NCBI GenBank assembly: GCA_019925095.2
Contig: CM034389.1
Span: forward strand, 25,532,935 to 25,596,934
Reading direction: 5' to 3'
Source of the DNA: Dendrolimus kikuchii
Lineage: Eukaryota > Arthropoda > Insecta > Lepidoptera > Lasiocampidae
DNA length: 64,000 bases
The notes below the pieces were generated by a model that was given only the letters and a program-made list of their open reading frames with translations, did no database searches and was not told where the DNA came from. The position numbers and the translations under genes are program-made. Below, piece by piece: positions 56,701 to 64,000 of this stretch (positions within the stretch are counted from its first letter, which is position 1; each line of letters opens with the position of its first letter).

Positions 56701-59686
56701 AGGGAGGAGTCTCAGGGATTTGACCAGCTGAGGGGTCAAAAACCATGACATTCGTGTGATGTAATTTGTAGATGGCCCCTTCGTAACACCAAAGGTGCTA
56801 CCAGTGTACTGCCGCTATTTAAAGGGGACTGGAACTTAACCCCTAATGCCGGAACACAACTCAAGGTTGTGAGTAAATACTATATTATTACTATAATAAT
56901 TATACTATATATACATACATACATACATAAATTCACGCCAGTTCCCTTGCGGGGTGGGCACGAACAACAGAGTGCCATTTAGGCTTATTCTTACACACCT
57001 CACTTGCCTCTTTGACATTCATAATTCTTGTCATGCACACTCGTCTGTTCTTAAGGCTCCTGACATCACCTTCTGCTAGTACACGATCAATTTGATCATG
57101 GAAGGTGTGTCGTGGCCTTCCACGACTTCTGCATCCATCCACTTTTGCATTGTATATCTGTTTACTCATTCTTTCATCATGCATTCTTTCCACATGCCCG
57201 AACCACCGGAGCATACTATATATACTATAATATTATTGACTAGCTCAGTCAAATACAATTCAGTAAGGAAAAAATAACTTTATTAACATTGACGATATTT
57301 GCTCTTGTTTACATCTAGACCCCGAGTCTGTAACTCAAATTGGAATCGTAGCATTTGAAGGTTTTCATAGTCTGTAAACCATCTTCGCTCAATATTGAAT
57401 CAATCTTAATTTAACCGAGAGTTATTCAGTTGGAATTTTAGAGACTACAGACATTTTACCATCTGTCAGTCAAATGGATCTAAAATTCTAAACTCACACT
57501 GGCATGGTTTATTTTTGTGAACGTTACAGACTTGGGGCCCAGGACAATGAAAGTCAATATCAAGCCAATACTCAACCGCCTCTTTGGTTAACTGGTCTTA
57601 GGGAGGTTGTTGACCAGCCGGTTTCTACCCGTTCCACGGGCCACCACCACCACGGACCATAAAAATGGCCCGGACATTTGGAGGGCTTGCGTGGGGCCAT
57701 GGGAAGGCCAACACGTAGAGGCCCCTTGACAAATTTAATCTAAATGTGGCGTGACATTGACCGGCGATTGTCCCTGACTACACCCTATAGTAATGCATCC
57801 AAGGACAAGCCCCGGCCAATGTAGCACTATTGTGGCACACAGCACACATAAACCGGGTCCAGTGACCAGGGCCAGTGTAAGCCGCGCAGTGTTGTGGCTG
57901 CTTTTAGTAAGCAAGAGATGAAAGCGTAATGGCCAGCCCAAGACAACTGCAACTAAGCGTGACGTAGCGAGCAGCAAATACAAAAATATGAAGGTGAAAT
58001 GAAGGACACCACGAGTCGGTTATACTCAGCGGTAAAGCAGGCGTTCGCGTCGTCGCGTCGCATTTCGCTAAACCAAAAAGGGTAATAAATGATTTATCAA
58101 ATAAAATCAGATAATTCTTCGACAAGTCTTTTGCAACGTCCATAAAATTTAGAGTAGACTGTACCACGGTTTCCTATGAATATACAACAATTGCACCCAT
58201 GCAGGAACGAAGAAAGAATACGGCCTCTGTGGTTGAGCGGGCTAAGCCTTTGCCGGCTTACTTTGCTGCAACGCAGGGTCTTTGGGTCAGTCGTTAATAT
58301 AATAATCGCCAGACAAACACATTTTTATATCCCCAAATCAAGCAAGTTACGCTTGTGTTATGAGTAATATTCAACGGTCTACTTTGGGGCCGATCCCGGA
58401 CATCCAGACCATAGTAAATAACAGAGAAAATTCTTTTCACATTTTACCATATCAGGAATCGAACCCGGACGTTGAGGCGTTGCAGTGAGCTAGGTCAGCA
58501 AAGGTTAGCCCGCTCAACCACAGAGGCCGTATATACCCATGACACAAGTGTAACTAGCTTAATTTGGGGATATACAATATGTGTGTTTGTGTGCCAATTA
58601 TTAAAAAAAAATACTAATTCCAGCGGCCCAGACACTTGTCGTAGGAGGCTACAAAACAATTCAAGCAAGTTGTAGAACATTTGCTCGTCTAGATGGTTAC
58701 AACCTCTGGTCTAGAAGATGCCTCCATAACAAACTAGAGGTGTGTTCCGGTATGAATCCCAGTGCGGTTCTCAAGGCTGGTAGCGCATTGCTATGATCTT
58801 TGGTACTGCAAGTCTATAGGCGACGGTAACCACTTTAAATCAGGTAGACTGCCAGCTTGTTTGCTGTTCTTCTTCTTCTAAGTCGTTCCCTCACTGCTGA
58901 GGATCATGATTTTAATGGCAGTGAATAAGTGCTCTCCTCCACCGAGATCGATTTTGAGGGCCGAACTTATCAATGTGCTCGGCTGGTCAGCAACCTGGTC
59001 AATCCACCTGTTTGGAAATCTACCACGAGGTCTCTTGCTTTCAACTTTCCCCGTGACCACAAGTCTCTCCATGTTATCTGGAGAGTGTGCATTGGAGCTT
59101 TGGAATCTCATCCCGCCGTCTCCCTTCCATCATCGGACAACCAGAGCACTGGCATGCGGCACCGCTATATGGTGGACATACCACCTATACGAACAAAGCG
59201 CTTTGAGTCCACCTTCATTATGTCTACTATACGCAAAGGAGTAACAGAAACTCACTGCCAGGTGGTAGGGCATTTTCCCGACTGGATGGCTACAACCTGG
59301 GTGTCTTTACGTCTCGTGTGAATAGGTACCTTCTAGGTAAGTGTGCTCGATCTTAGACCACATCTCCGCTCAAATCAAGCGGGTTCTTGCGGGCTATGTG
59401 GCCAAAGTCATTCAGTCCTGATAACCTCTGGAGATCTTCAATGCTAAGCTCTTCCAGTATGGAGGCATTCGTCCGGCGAGCTGTCTATTTGTCTGCTATA
59501 CTCTAGCATTAACAGAAACTAATTGACTCGCTAAAGTAGTAATTGATTACGAGTGTATAGGGAACGATACGTTGGGATTCCAGACGATCCAGTACTCGTG
59601 GCGGGAGGCGAACTGTGTCAAATTTGCGGGAAAAGAAGTGTGGGACAATTTTGATGGGAATCGGAAGATAAGCACGCACTTACCTG
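47717..59686 (+). CDS. Arrestin domain-containing protein (alpha-arrestin, ARRDC-like), 3' incomplete
   Basis: Alpha-arrestins are adaptors that link membrane cargo to ubiquitin ligases and endosomal sorting. Exons: 47717-47837 (MPRKLLKFLIVFDN start), 50444-50560, 51164-51381, 56287-56469, and 59584 to about 59686. Phases join exactly. Residues 1-152 form the arrestin N domain, with HGTSVLSPGIHSFPFKLGLP and WVQYYCKA. Exon 4 starts the arrestin C domain, with DRGAYVPGESITL. Exon 5 reads TIQYSWREANCVKFAGKEVW straight on from LTE. The end of exon 5 is uncertain: one donor candidate is G/GTTAAT at 59687. Roughly 180 residues of a usual ARRDC protein are missing and should lie right of the window, past the LTR element. 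Intron 2 uses a GC-AG donor. An acceptor at 47683 shows an untranslated 5' exon. Exon 4 is about 70% GC. Which ARRDC paralogue this is cannot be told from here. Confidence 0.87.
47905..48375 (+). repeat. Interspersed repeat family F
   Basis: In ARRDC intron 1; shares ATTCGCTATTGATCAGT-like and CAATGTACAGACACTGC segments with the 4108 copy. Confidence 0.62.
48703..49010 (+). repeat. SINE-like family A copy
   Basis: In ARRDC intron 1; full length. Confidence 0.9.
49175..49330 (-). mobile_element. Non-LTR retrotransposon 3' fragment
   Basis: Short 5'-truncated copy ending in (ATGT)n, in ARRDC intron 1. Confidence 0.72.
50095..50198 (+). mobile_element. Non-LTR retrotransposon 3' fragment
   Basis: Last ~100 bp of the same family with an (ATGT)n tail, 245 bp before ARRDC exon 2. 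Confidence 0.7.
52903..53095 (+). repeat. Interspersed repeat family G
   Basis: Same order of motifs as 14953-15195, with a short deletion after GCCCGCGGT. Confidence 0.68.
53268..53455 (-). mobile_element. Non-LTR retrotransposon 3' fragment
   Basis: Same family, broken off after GATCAATTTGATCATGG. Confidence 0.72.
54248..54557 (-). repeat. SINE-like family A copy
   Basis: In ARRDC intron 3; full length and close to the consensus. Confidence 0.9.
54795..55045 (+). repeat. Retroposon-like family B copy
   Basis: Opposite orientation to the others; contains GGCTGACAACGCGTTGG. Confidence 0.65.
55135..55280 (+). repeat. tRNA-headed SINE (family D)
   Basis: Second copy, with a B box changed to GGTTCGATCATGG; its 3' body continues past the point where the 7049 copy is cut. 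Confidence 0.72.
55505..56110 (+). repeat. Probable interspersed repeat with (TCTG)n run
   Basis: Contains five TCTG repeats near 55540-55562 and ends near CACGCGGTGCAGCCGCGGGG, a phrase like that of family G. I see no coding exon. In ARRDC intron 3. Confidence 0.45.
56487..56872 (-). repeat. SINE-like family A copy, broken
   Basis: 3' part at 56487-56545 and a middle part at 56765-56870, separated by ~220 bp of other sequence. It starts 18 bp after ARRDC exon 4. Confidence 0.7.
56910..57214 (-). mobile_element. Non-LTR retrotransposon 3' fragment, longest copy
   Basis: An open frame of 93 codons begins MLRWFGHVERMHDERM, continues [18 protein letters not shown], and is followed by the (ATGT)n tail. 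WFGHVERM and RGRP are hallmarks of the C-terminal end of LINE reverse transcriptase proteins. Confidence 0.8.
57240..58190. other. Unassigned sequence in ARRDC intron 4
   Basis: The 57540-57985 part is richer in GC than its surroundings (CCACCACCACCACGG, GGGGCCATGGG) and may be transposon debris, but no reading frame or family is recognisable. Confidence 0.4.
58198..58870 (+). repeat. SINE-like family A copy split by tRNA-headed SINE insertions
   Basis: A 5' end (GCAGGAACGAAGAAAGAATAC) is followed by family C sequence on both strands, then the rest of an old family A copy from about 58622. Confidence 0.75.
58218..58612. repeat. tRNA-headed SINE (family C), inverted pair
   Basis: A plus-strand head (58218-58285) and tail (58533-58612) enclose a minus-strand copy (about 58300-58527). 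The whole group sits inside a family A copy. Confidence 0.72.
58878..59111 (-). mobile_element. LINE reverse-transcriptase C-terminal fragment (second family)
   Basis: Encodes MERLVVTGKVESKRPRGRFP and RWIDQVADQ, the same C-terminal region as the (ATGT)n family but clearly different in sequence. A family A scrap (CCAGGTGGTAGGGCATT) follows at 59261. Confidence 0.65.
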
Positions 59687-60778
59687 GTTAATGGGAATGA
59701 AATGCGGCTGCTCCTCTGCCCTCAGTCCACTTCACTTCACTTTATTTGTTATAGTATGTTTATAGTATTAAATTTAATATGTTTTAATATACCTTGCACA
59801 ATTTTGGTGCGGAGCGGGTAAATTATAAGTTATATGTATTTATATTTATTTATAGTGATGCGGGCGCGATATATTTTATGTTATTTTATATATATATATT
59901 TACATTTGCGGTGCGATTTAATTTATTTTATTTTATGGTGACATGAGATGAACGATTGAAGTGACGTGCGAAAGGGAACGCGCCGTCAGATTTCAAGGAA
60001 AAATTTAAATGTGTCGAAGAAAAGTATGAATAGGTCGAAAGGAGGTTTACATGGCGGTACCATTTCCCCCGGCCTTAAAGGGTTGCCTTTAAAAACGTAA
60101 ATTAGAAATACGAAGGAACAAAAAATTCATCAAGTTGGTGAAAATCCAAAGTTTAATGCGGTGAGCGAAATCAAAATTAATGTTTAATTAGCGAGTGGCA
60201 ACCATTAGTAAAGTGAGCGGAGTTAAACTGTATATGTATGAAGCGAGCGAAAAAGTAATGTATAATGAGCGAGCGGATATTTGTATACAATGAACTTCCA
60301 GTACGATACATGTCTGAATGTTCAAAGATATTTACGAAATGAGCGGTACTATATGAAGATATATAAAGTACGACAGACATGAGCGAAGAAATAAACATAT
60401 GGAGCGATTATAAATTAATAAAGCTTGAGCGGGGGACTAATATTATGTCCATTAAATTAAAAAGGTATGCGGATCAGAAAAGATTCAATTAAATATCAGC
60501 TTAAATAACGTATCTTAAACTAGCGAGATTCAATATAACAAATTAGCGAGCGAAGAAATAATATGACAGAACGTCTTAAGCAAACAAACAAAAACGCGAG
60601 CGAGTAACTTAATTTAATAGAGAGTATTCAATAATTAAAATCTTTAAGTAAAGGACTAATTGCTAAAGTCCAATATAATTACAATGAATAAGTGAGTATA
60701 ACTCTATGAGAGCGTACCCTAATAATAAAGGAGCGAGCGCGGTTGGTGGAGCAAATAATGCCCAAATAAATAATTACT

Positions 60779-61233
60779 AAAGCGAGCGTGAGACTACACT
60801 AACAAGGTCCAAATCAATATAAAAGGAGCGGGAGCGGGACCTATACTAGTATAGTCCGAAAATAATTAAAGAAGCGGAAGCGGGACCTAAACTTACAAGG
60901 TCCAAAATAAGTATAAATGAGCGGGTGCAGGACCTAAATAAGCAAGGTCCGAAATAAGCTTATAAAGAAGCGGGAGCGGGATTGGGACCTAAGCACGCAT
61001 GGTCCAAAATAAATTTATTAGAGCGGATGCGGGACCAAGACAGATAGGTCCGAATTAAATGGTGGGGACGCAGGACTTATGTTTGTTTGGTCCAAAATAA
61101 ATTTACAAGTGCGGTACAGGACCAAAACAAATCAAGATAAAAATAAACTTATAAGAGCGAAAGAAGGATTTAAGCACGCTTGGTCCAAATATATATTTAC
61201 AAGAGCGGATATGGAGACCAAAGCAAGCATAAT
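60779..61233 (-). repeat. Degenerate tandem array, ~10 units of ~46 bp with GGACC/GGTCC hairpins
   Basis: Plus-strand unit: AGAGCGGGAGCGGGACC, 10-15 variable bases, GGTCC, then AAAATAAATTTATAA. Units start near 60779, 60825, 60870, 60917, 60965, 61019, 61060, 61107, 61150 and 61199. In most the GGACC and GGTCC can pair with a loop of about 10-15 bases. The same GGTCC core occurs in the primer-site region at the element's 5' end. Confidence 0.8.
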
Positions 61234-61664
61234 CCATAATTAAATAAAGGAGCGGAAAAGAATATAAGTTAAATGTACATTAAAATTATTAACGCGAGTG
61301 AAAACACAATCGAATAATCGAAGGTGCTTAAAATATAACAAAATAAGCGAGCGTTGAACCAATGTAACCTATGCTAAGTGTCAAAAAATAAACAAATACT
61401 TATTAATTATTAATATTAAAATAAAGCGGGATATTTAAACCGAAAAAAATAAAACTTTATTAATAACTTAAAAGAATCTATTAATCTAAGGTCGGCACGT
61501 AATACAACGAAATAAATGAATGCGCAAACTTCATTCATTCTGAATATTCCAATTTGCGATATGTCATGTTTCGTAGTATGTGCTACCCCCCAAATCCTAA
61601 AACAACAACTAAGAAAGCGATGCGGTGGAAATTATTTAAATTAAAATATTAAATTAATAAAATA

Positions 61665-63230
61665 TTAATCCCTCGATCTGAGAAAACACATCGGATGAGG
61701 CGCGATGCGACAAAGTATTTGACGCAAAGAAAAATGTAATGTATGCTCATTAAACTTAAAACACGAATTATGTTTAAATATTTTATAGTGTGCGGGAATG
61801 GCGCGTAAAATAATGCCCATGAAACACTTCTTCATTAAGACATCATTCGATGTATTTAAACTATGATTCGAGAGTAAAATGTCACTAAGACAGAGCGCAG
61901 TAATATTTTTATAACTCGAACCTAAAAGTACGCGAGCTTTCAAAGAGGTTTTATTTTGTACTAATATTATAGGGCGGTGAATATAATATATTAAAGCGGA
62001 AGAAAATATTTTGTTAATGCAAATTTTGCGATGATAATTATCATGTAAATGATAATATTCAATATTAGGCAGCGAAGCGATATTCTTCTTAAGATTCCAT
62101 AAAGGCCAAAGAAGAATAGTCAAGCGAACTTGAACGAAGGTGTAATAATTTATAAACGATTCATGACGAATCTTAAAAATATCGGGAGAACTTATATCGT
62201 AGCCTAATACGGTGCGGACAGCGGGATATAGCATATTAAAATTATTATATACCATATTAGGACTAAGAAAGCGCGGGAACAGAGAATATTTAAATAAAAC
62301 GGGCATATTAAACATGATATATGCAAGCGGATTTGAATTATTAAAACATGAAAGTCTTATATCTGCTATATCTTCGAACGATATATTATATTTGCCATTG
62401 ATCGGCGTAATATTTTGTGGAAGTTCATCGTCGTTTGATTTAAAACCACAATGACGTTTTATCAAACGACCTGATGAGATGGTTCTTAATAAAGACTTGG
62501 TTGTAATTGGCAATAGCGTAGCGCGGTAATAGACATCTTGAGAGTCATGGGTGGCATTATTATCATCATCACTATTATCGACTGATGATATTTCACTATT
62601 CGTACAAACCCTGATCGAGTCAACATACGATTTATTATGCGGTTTAGTAACGTTCCTAGACGTTGGAATAGTATTAGTGGCCCACAACTGCGATGGGCGA
62701 TCACCATCAGATGCGGAAAGAGCTGACGACGACAACGACTTGCTTAGTACAGCTAAAGTCGAAGTAACTGAATAAGACGCGGTTTGTATATAATTTTCAA
62801 CATCGTGACTATAAGAAGACATTGATGTAGATATATTGTCATTGCAGCATGCATTAATAAGCGGGGGAGGAACATTCTTATGAGAAAGATCAGGTTTTGA
62901 TGTAGAAAACTGCGGTAAACGTGAAGCATCAGACTGCGTAAGCGACGACGTCATTCTTGGTACAGCTAAAGTCGAAGCGGGTGAATAAGACGTGGTGTGA
63001 CGACGCTTTTCAACATCGAGACTACAAGAAGCCATTGACGTCGATACCTCGTCATTGCGGTACGAATCAATGTGTAAATTATTAGGCGAGAGCGGTATAG
63101 ATTTTTCAGGTAAATCATTATTAAATACGAATGACTGCGGTGAACAAAGAGCATCAGACTGCGTAGAAGACTGCAATATTAGAGTGCTTGATACAACAGC
63201 GAATGATTGCAAAGCGGTTTTATAGTTATT
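61665..63230 (-). CDS. Unrecognised ORF (about 521 codons), same frame as the upstream gag-like ORF
   Basis: Open from just after the UAA at 63231 to a stop at 61665-61667; the first codons are not ATG. The N-terminal ~190 residues are Ser/Thr/Asn-rich and contain a rough internal duplication, a ~95-residue repeat beginning near LDVEKRRHTTSYSPASTLAV and again near HDVENYIQTASYSVTSTLAV. The C-terminal ~300 residues are rich in Ile, Leu, Tyr, Phe and Asn with basic stretches and look globular. I recognise no domain and see no CCHC, protease, RT or integrase motif. A cellular gene is less likely than an element protein because of the flanking LTR-like signals. Confidence 0.5.
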   Translation of the reverse strand, partial: NNYKTALQSFAVVSSTLILQSSTQSDALCSPQSFVFNNDLPEKSIPLSPNNLHIDSYRNDEVSTSMASCSLDVEKRRHTTSYSPASTLAVPRMTSSLTQSDASRLPQFSTSKPDLSHKNVPPPLINACCNDNISTSMSSYSHDVENYIQTASYSVTSTLAVLSKSLSSSALSASDGDRPSQLWATNTIPTSRNVTKPHNKSYVDSIRVCTNSEISSVDNSDDDNNATHDSQDVYYRATLLPITTKSLLRTISSGRLIKRHCGFKSNDDELPQNITPINGKYNISFEDIADIRLSCFNNSNPLAYIMFNMPVLFKYSLFPRFLSPNMVYNNFNMLYPAVRTVLGYDISSPDIFKIRHESFINYYTFVQVRLTILLWPLWNLKKNIASLPNIEYYHLHDNYHRKICINKIFSSALIYYIHRPIILVQNKTSLKARVLLGSSYKNITALCLSDILLSNHSLNTSNDVLMKKCFMGIILRAIPAHYKIFKHNSCFKFNEHTLHFSLRQILCRIAPHPMCFLRSRD

Positions 63231-63578
63231 TTAAATATGATTGCAATCTAGTACCATGTTCTTTGATTGCAGCCTCCTAAGTGCTGCCTTTGTTTTGCAA
63301 TATAATTCCTCGAAAGGAATCATTGCGTCAAAATCAGGTACGGCACCTGGCACAGTCATTAAGAGTTCCTCATTATATGCATTGACGGTATCTTTAAATT
63401 GCGTGCGAATATTGTCCAAAGTCGCGGTATATCCTAGAAAGCATTGCAGACATTCTGTACTGTCGAAGGCCTGCTGCGATTTTTTATATATTAATTGAAG
63501 GACCTCGAACAAACTATCTTGTCGCGCTTTCAAAGTAATTAATTCAATGTTGTCACCAATGTTCAATGTGGATGACAT
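63231..63578 (-). CDS. Gag-like N-terminal ORF (115 aa)
   Basis: Starts at ATG 63576-63578. The protein is helical and polar, with a block FDAMIPFEELYCKTKAALRRL-like in character near residues 85-105, resembling the N-terminal Gag helix bundle of BEL/Pao polyproteins. There is no zinc knuckle. It ends at UAA 63231-63233, and the same frame then stays open for 522 more codons, so this may be the first part of one protein with readthrough or a nonsense change. Confidence 0.5.
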   Translation of the reverse strand: MSSTLNIGDNIELITLKARQDSLFEVLQLIYKKSQQAFDSTECLQCFLGYTATLDNIRTQFKDTVNAYNEELLMTVPGAVPDFDAMIPFEELYCKTKAALRRLQSKNMVLDCNHI

Positions 63579-63978
63579 ATTGATGACAAATTTAATTCAA
63601 TTTAAATTAGAAAGCAGAAAAAACAAATGCGGTTAAATGACAAACACGTCAGCGGAAAATCGATAAATGAAAATGGCGAATTGATGCGATATGAAATATA
63701 ATTTAATGAATGGCGAACTTAATTATATTTATTTCTACTAATAGAAATAACACTCGGCTAAGGGTTGCCTAAACGTGCGGGTGCGAGTAATTAATATAGC
63801 TTAGACAAACACCTATAAGACCAAGGGCGGTGAAAAAAGAAGAAGCGGGGCGGTAATTTTCCTAGCTCTAAAGCTAGGAAACACACGAATGCGAAAAAGC
63901 GGTATATGACATGCCTATGGTAGGGCTATAAATATAGGAAATCCGGCTCGATTACGCCAAAATTACGCGTAACGAGTA

Positions 63979-63995
63979 TCCGGCTCGAAGGACCA
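63979..63995 (-). other. Primer-binding-site-like sequence
   Basis: Minus-strand TGGTCCTTCGAGCCGGA; a sequence of this kind marks the LTR/leader junction in many arthropod BEL elements as I remember them. ATCCGGCTCGA occurs twice on the plus strand here (about 63939 and 63979). Confidence 0.5.
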
Positions 63996-64000
63996 TTTGG

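Larger units (their letters stand above)
59735..64000 (-). mobile_element. LTR-type element carrying gag-like ORF but no pol (partial; 5' LTR outside window)
   Basis: Read on the minus strand from the right edge: CCAAA, then a primer-site-like TGGTCCTTCGAGCCGGA (63979-63995), a ~400-base leader, a 115-codon gag-like ORF, an in-frame UAA, a 515-codon unknown ORF, ~1.6 kb of non-coding sequence with a hairpin tandem array, and a polypurine-like GGCCGGGGGAAA (60063-60074) followed by TGGTACCGCC, a likely 3' LTR start at about 60062. The LTR end is not fixed. No protease, reverse transcriptase or integrase motif is visible. It sits downstream of ARRDC exon 5, in what should be an ARRDC intron. 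Class assignment to BEL/Pao rests on the primer site and the gag-like ORF and is inference. Confidence 0.6.

Noticed and set aside
60779..61233. The ~46-bp array as a CRISPR array
   Set aside because: Units have no conserved direct repeat with unique spacers of fixed length, no cas genes occur, and the context is eukaryotic.
61665..63230. The 515-codon ORF as a cellular single-exon gene
   Set aside because: Flanked by primer-site-like and polypurine signals, in frame with a gag-like ORF, with no promoter or intron evidence. An element protein is the simpler reading, though not proven.

Overview
The window is eukaryotic nuclear DNA from an insect, most likely a moth or butterfly. It is AT-rich, has short exons split by introns full of transposon debris, and carries repeat families typical of Lepidoptera: a very abundant SINE-like family ending in GCAATAAA, tRNA-headed SINEs, hairpin-plus-CTAGT Helitron-like ends, BEL/Pao LTR elements and MITEs. 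Order and species cannot be fixed without database searches. Nothing prokaryotic (operons, CRISPR, phage) is present.

Four cellular genes can be rebuilt with exact reading-frame continuity. (1) SMC6, minus strand, 24877 down to 1819: sixteen exons give 986 in-frame codons from the Walker A exon to the signature/Walker B exon; the last exon or exons lie left of the window. (2) Endosulfine (endos/ENSA/ARPP19 family), plus strand, three coding exons, 26611-29659, complete at 115 aa. (3) Gamma-tubulin, minus strand, nine exons, 46672 down to 37403, 475 aa if the last exon runs to the stop seen. (4) An arrestin-domain (alpha-arrestin, ARRDC-type) gene, plus strand, five exons from 47717 to about 59686; its 3' exons lie to the right. 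SMC6/endos and gamma-tubulin/ARRDC are divergent pairs with 1.7 kb and 1.0 kb between start codons; endos and gamma-tubulin converge. SMC6 (chromosome structure), endosulfine (mitotic phosphatase control) and gamma-tubulin (microtubule nucleation) all serve cell division, but nothing shows that this is more than coincidence.

Mobile DNA fills the rest. SMC6 intron 10 contains a 4.1-kb BEL/Pao-type LTR element (7172-11284) whose two LTRs look identical although its pol lacks the reverse transcriptase core and its integrase is frameshifted. At least fourteen copies or fragments of one ~310-bp SINE-like family lie throughout, several nested in other repeats. Other families are two kinds of tRNA-headed SINE, a non-LTR retrotransposon 3' fragment family ending in (ATGT)n, a jockey-type RT end, several MITEs with clear terminal inverted repeats, and two Helitron-like elements in tandem beside an SMC6 exon.

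The least ordinary region is the right end (about 59.7-64.0 kb). It looks like a second LTR element on the minus strand that carries only a gag-like ORF, an in-frame UAA, then a 515-codon ORF I do not recognise, and no pol. Downstream of the ORFs lies a tandem array of about ten units of ~46 bp, most with a GGACC...GGTCC hairpin. The whole region is strongly enriched in GCG on the plus strand. This is my best candidate for something undescribed.
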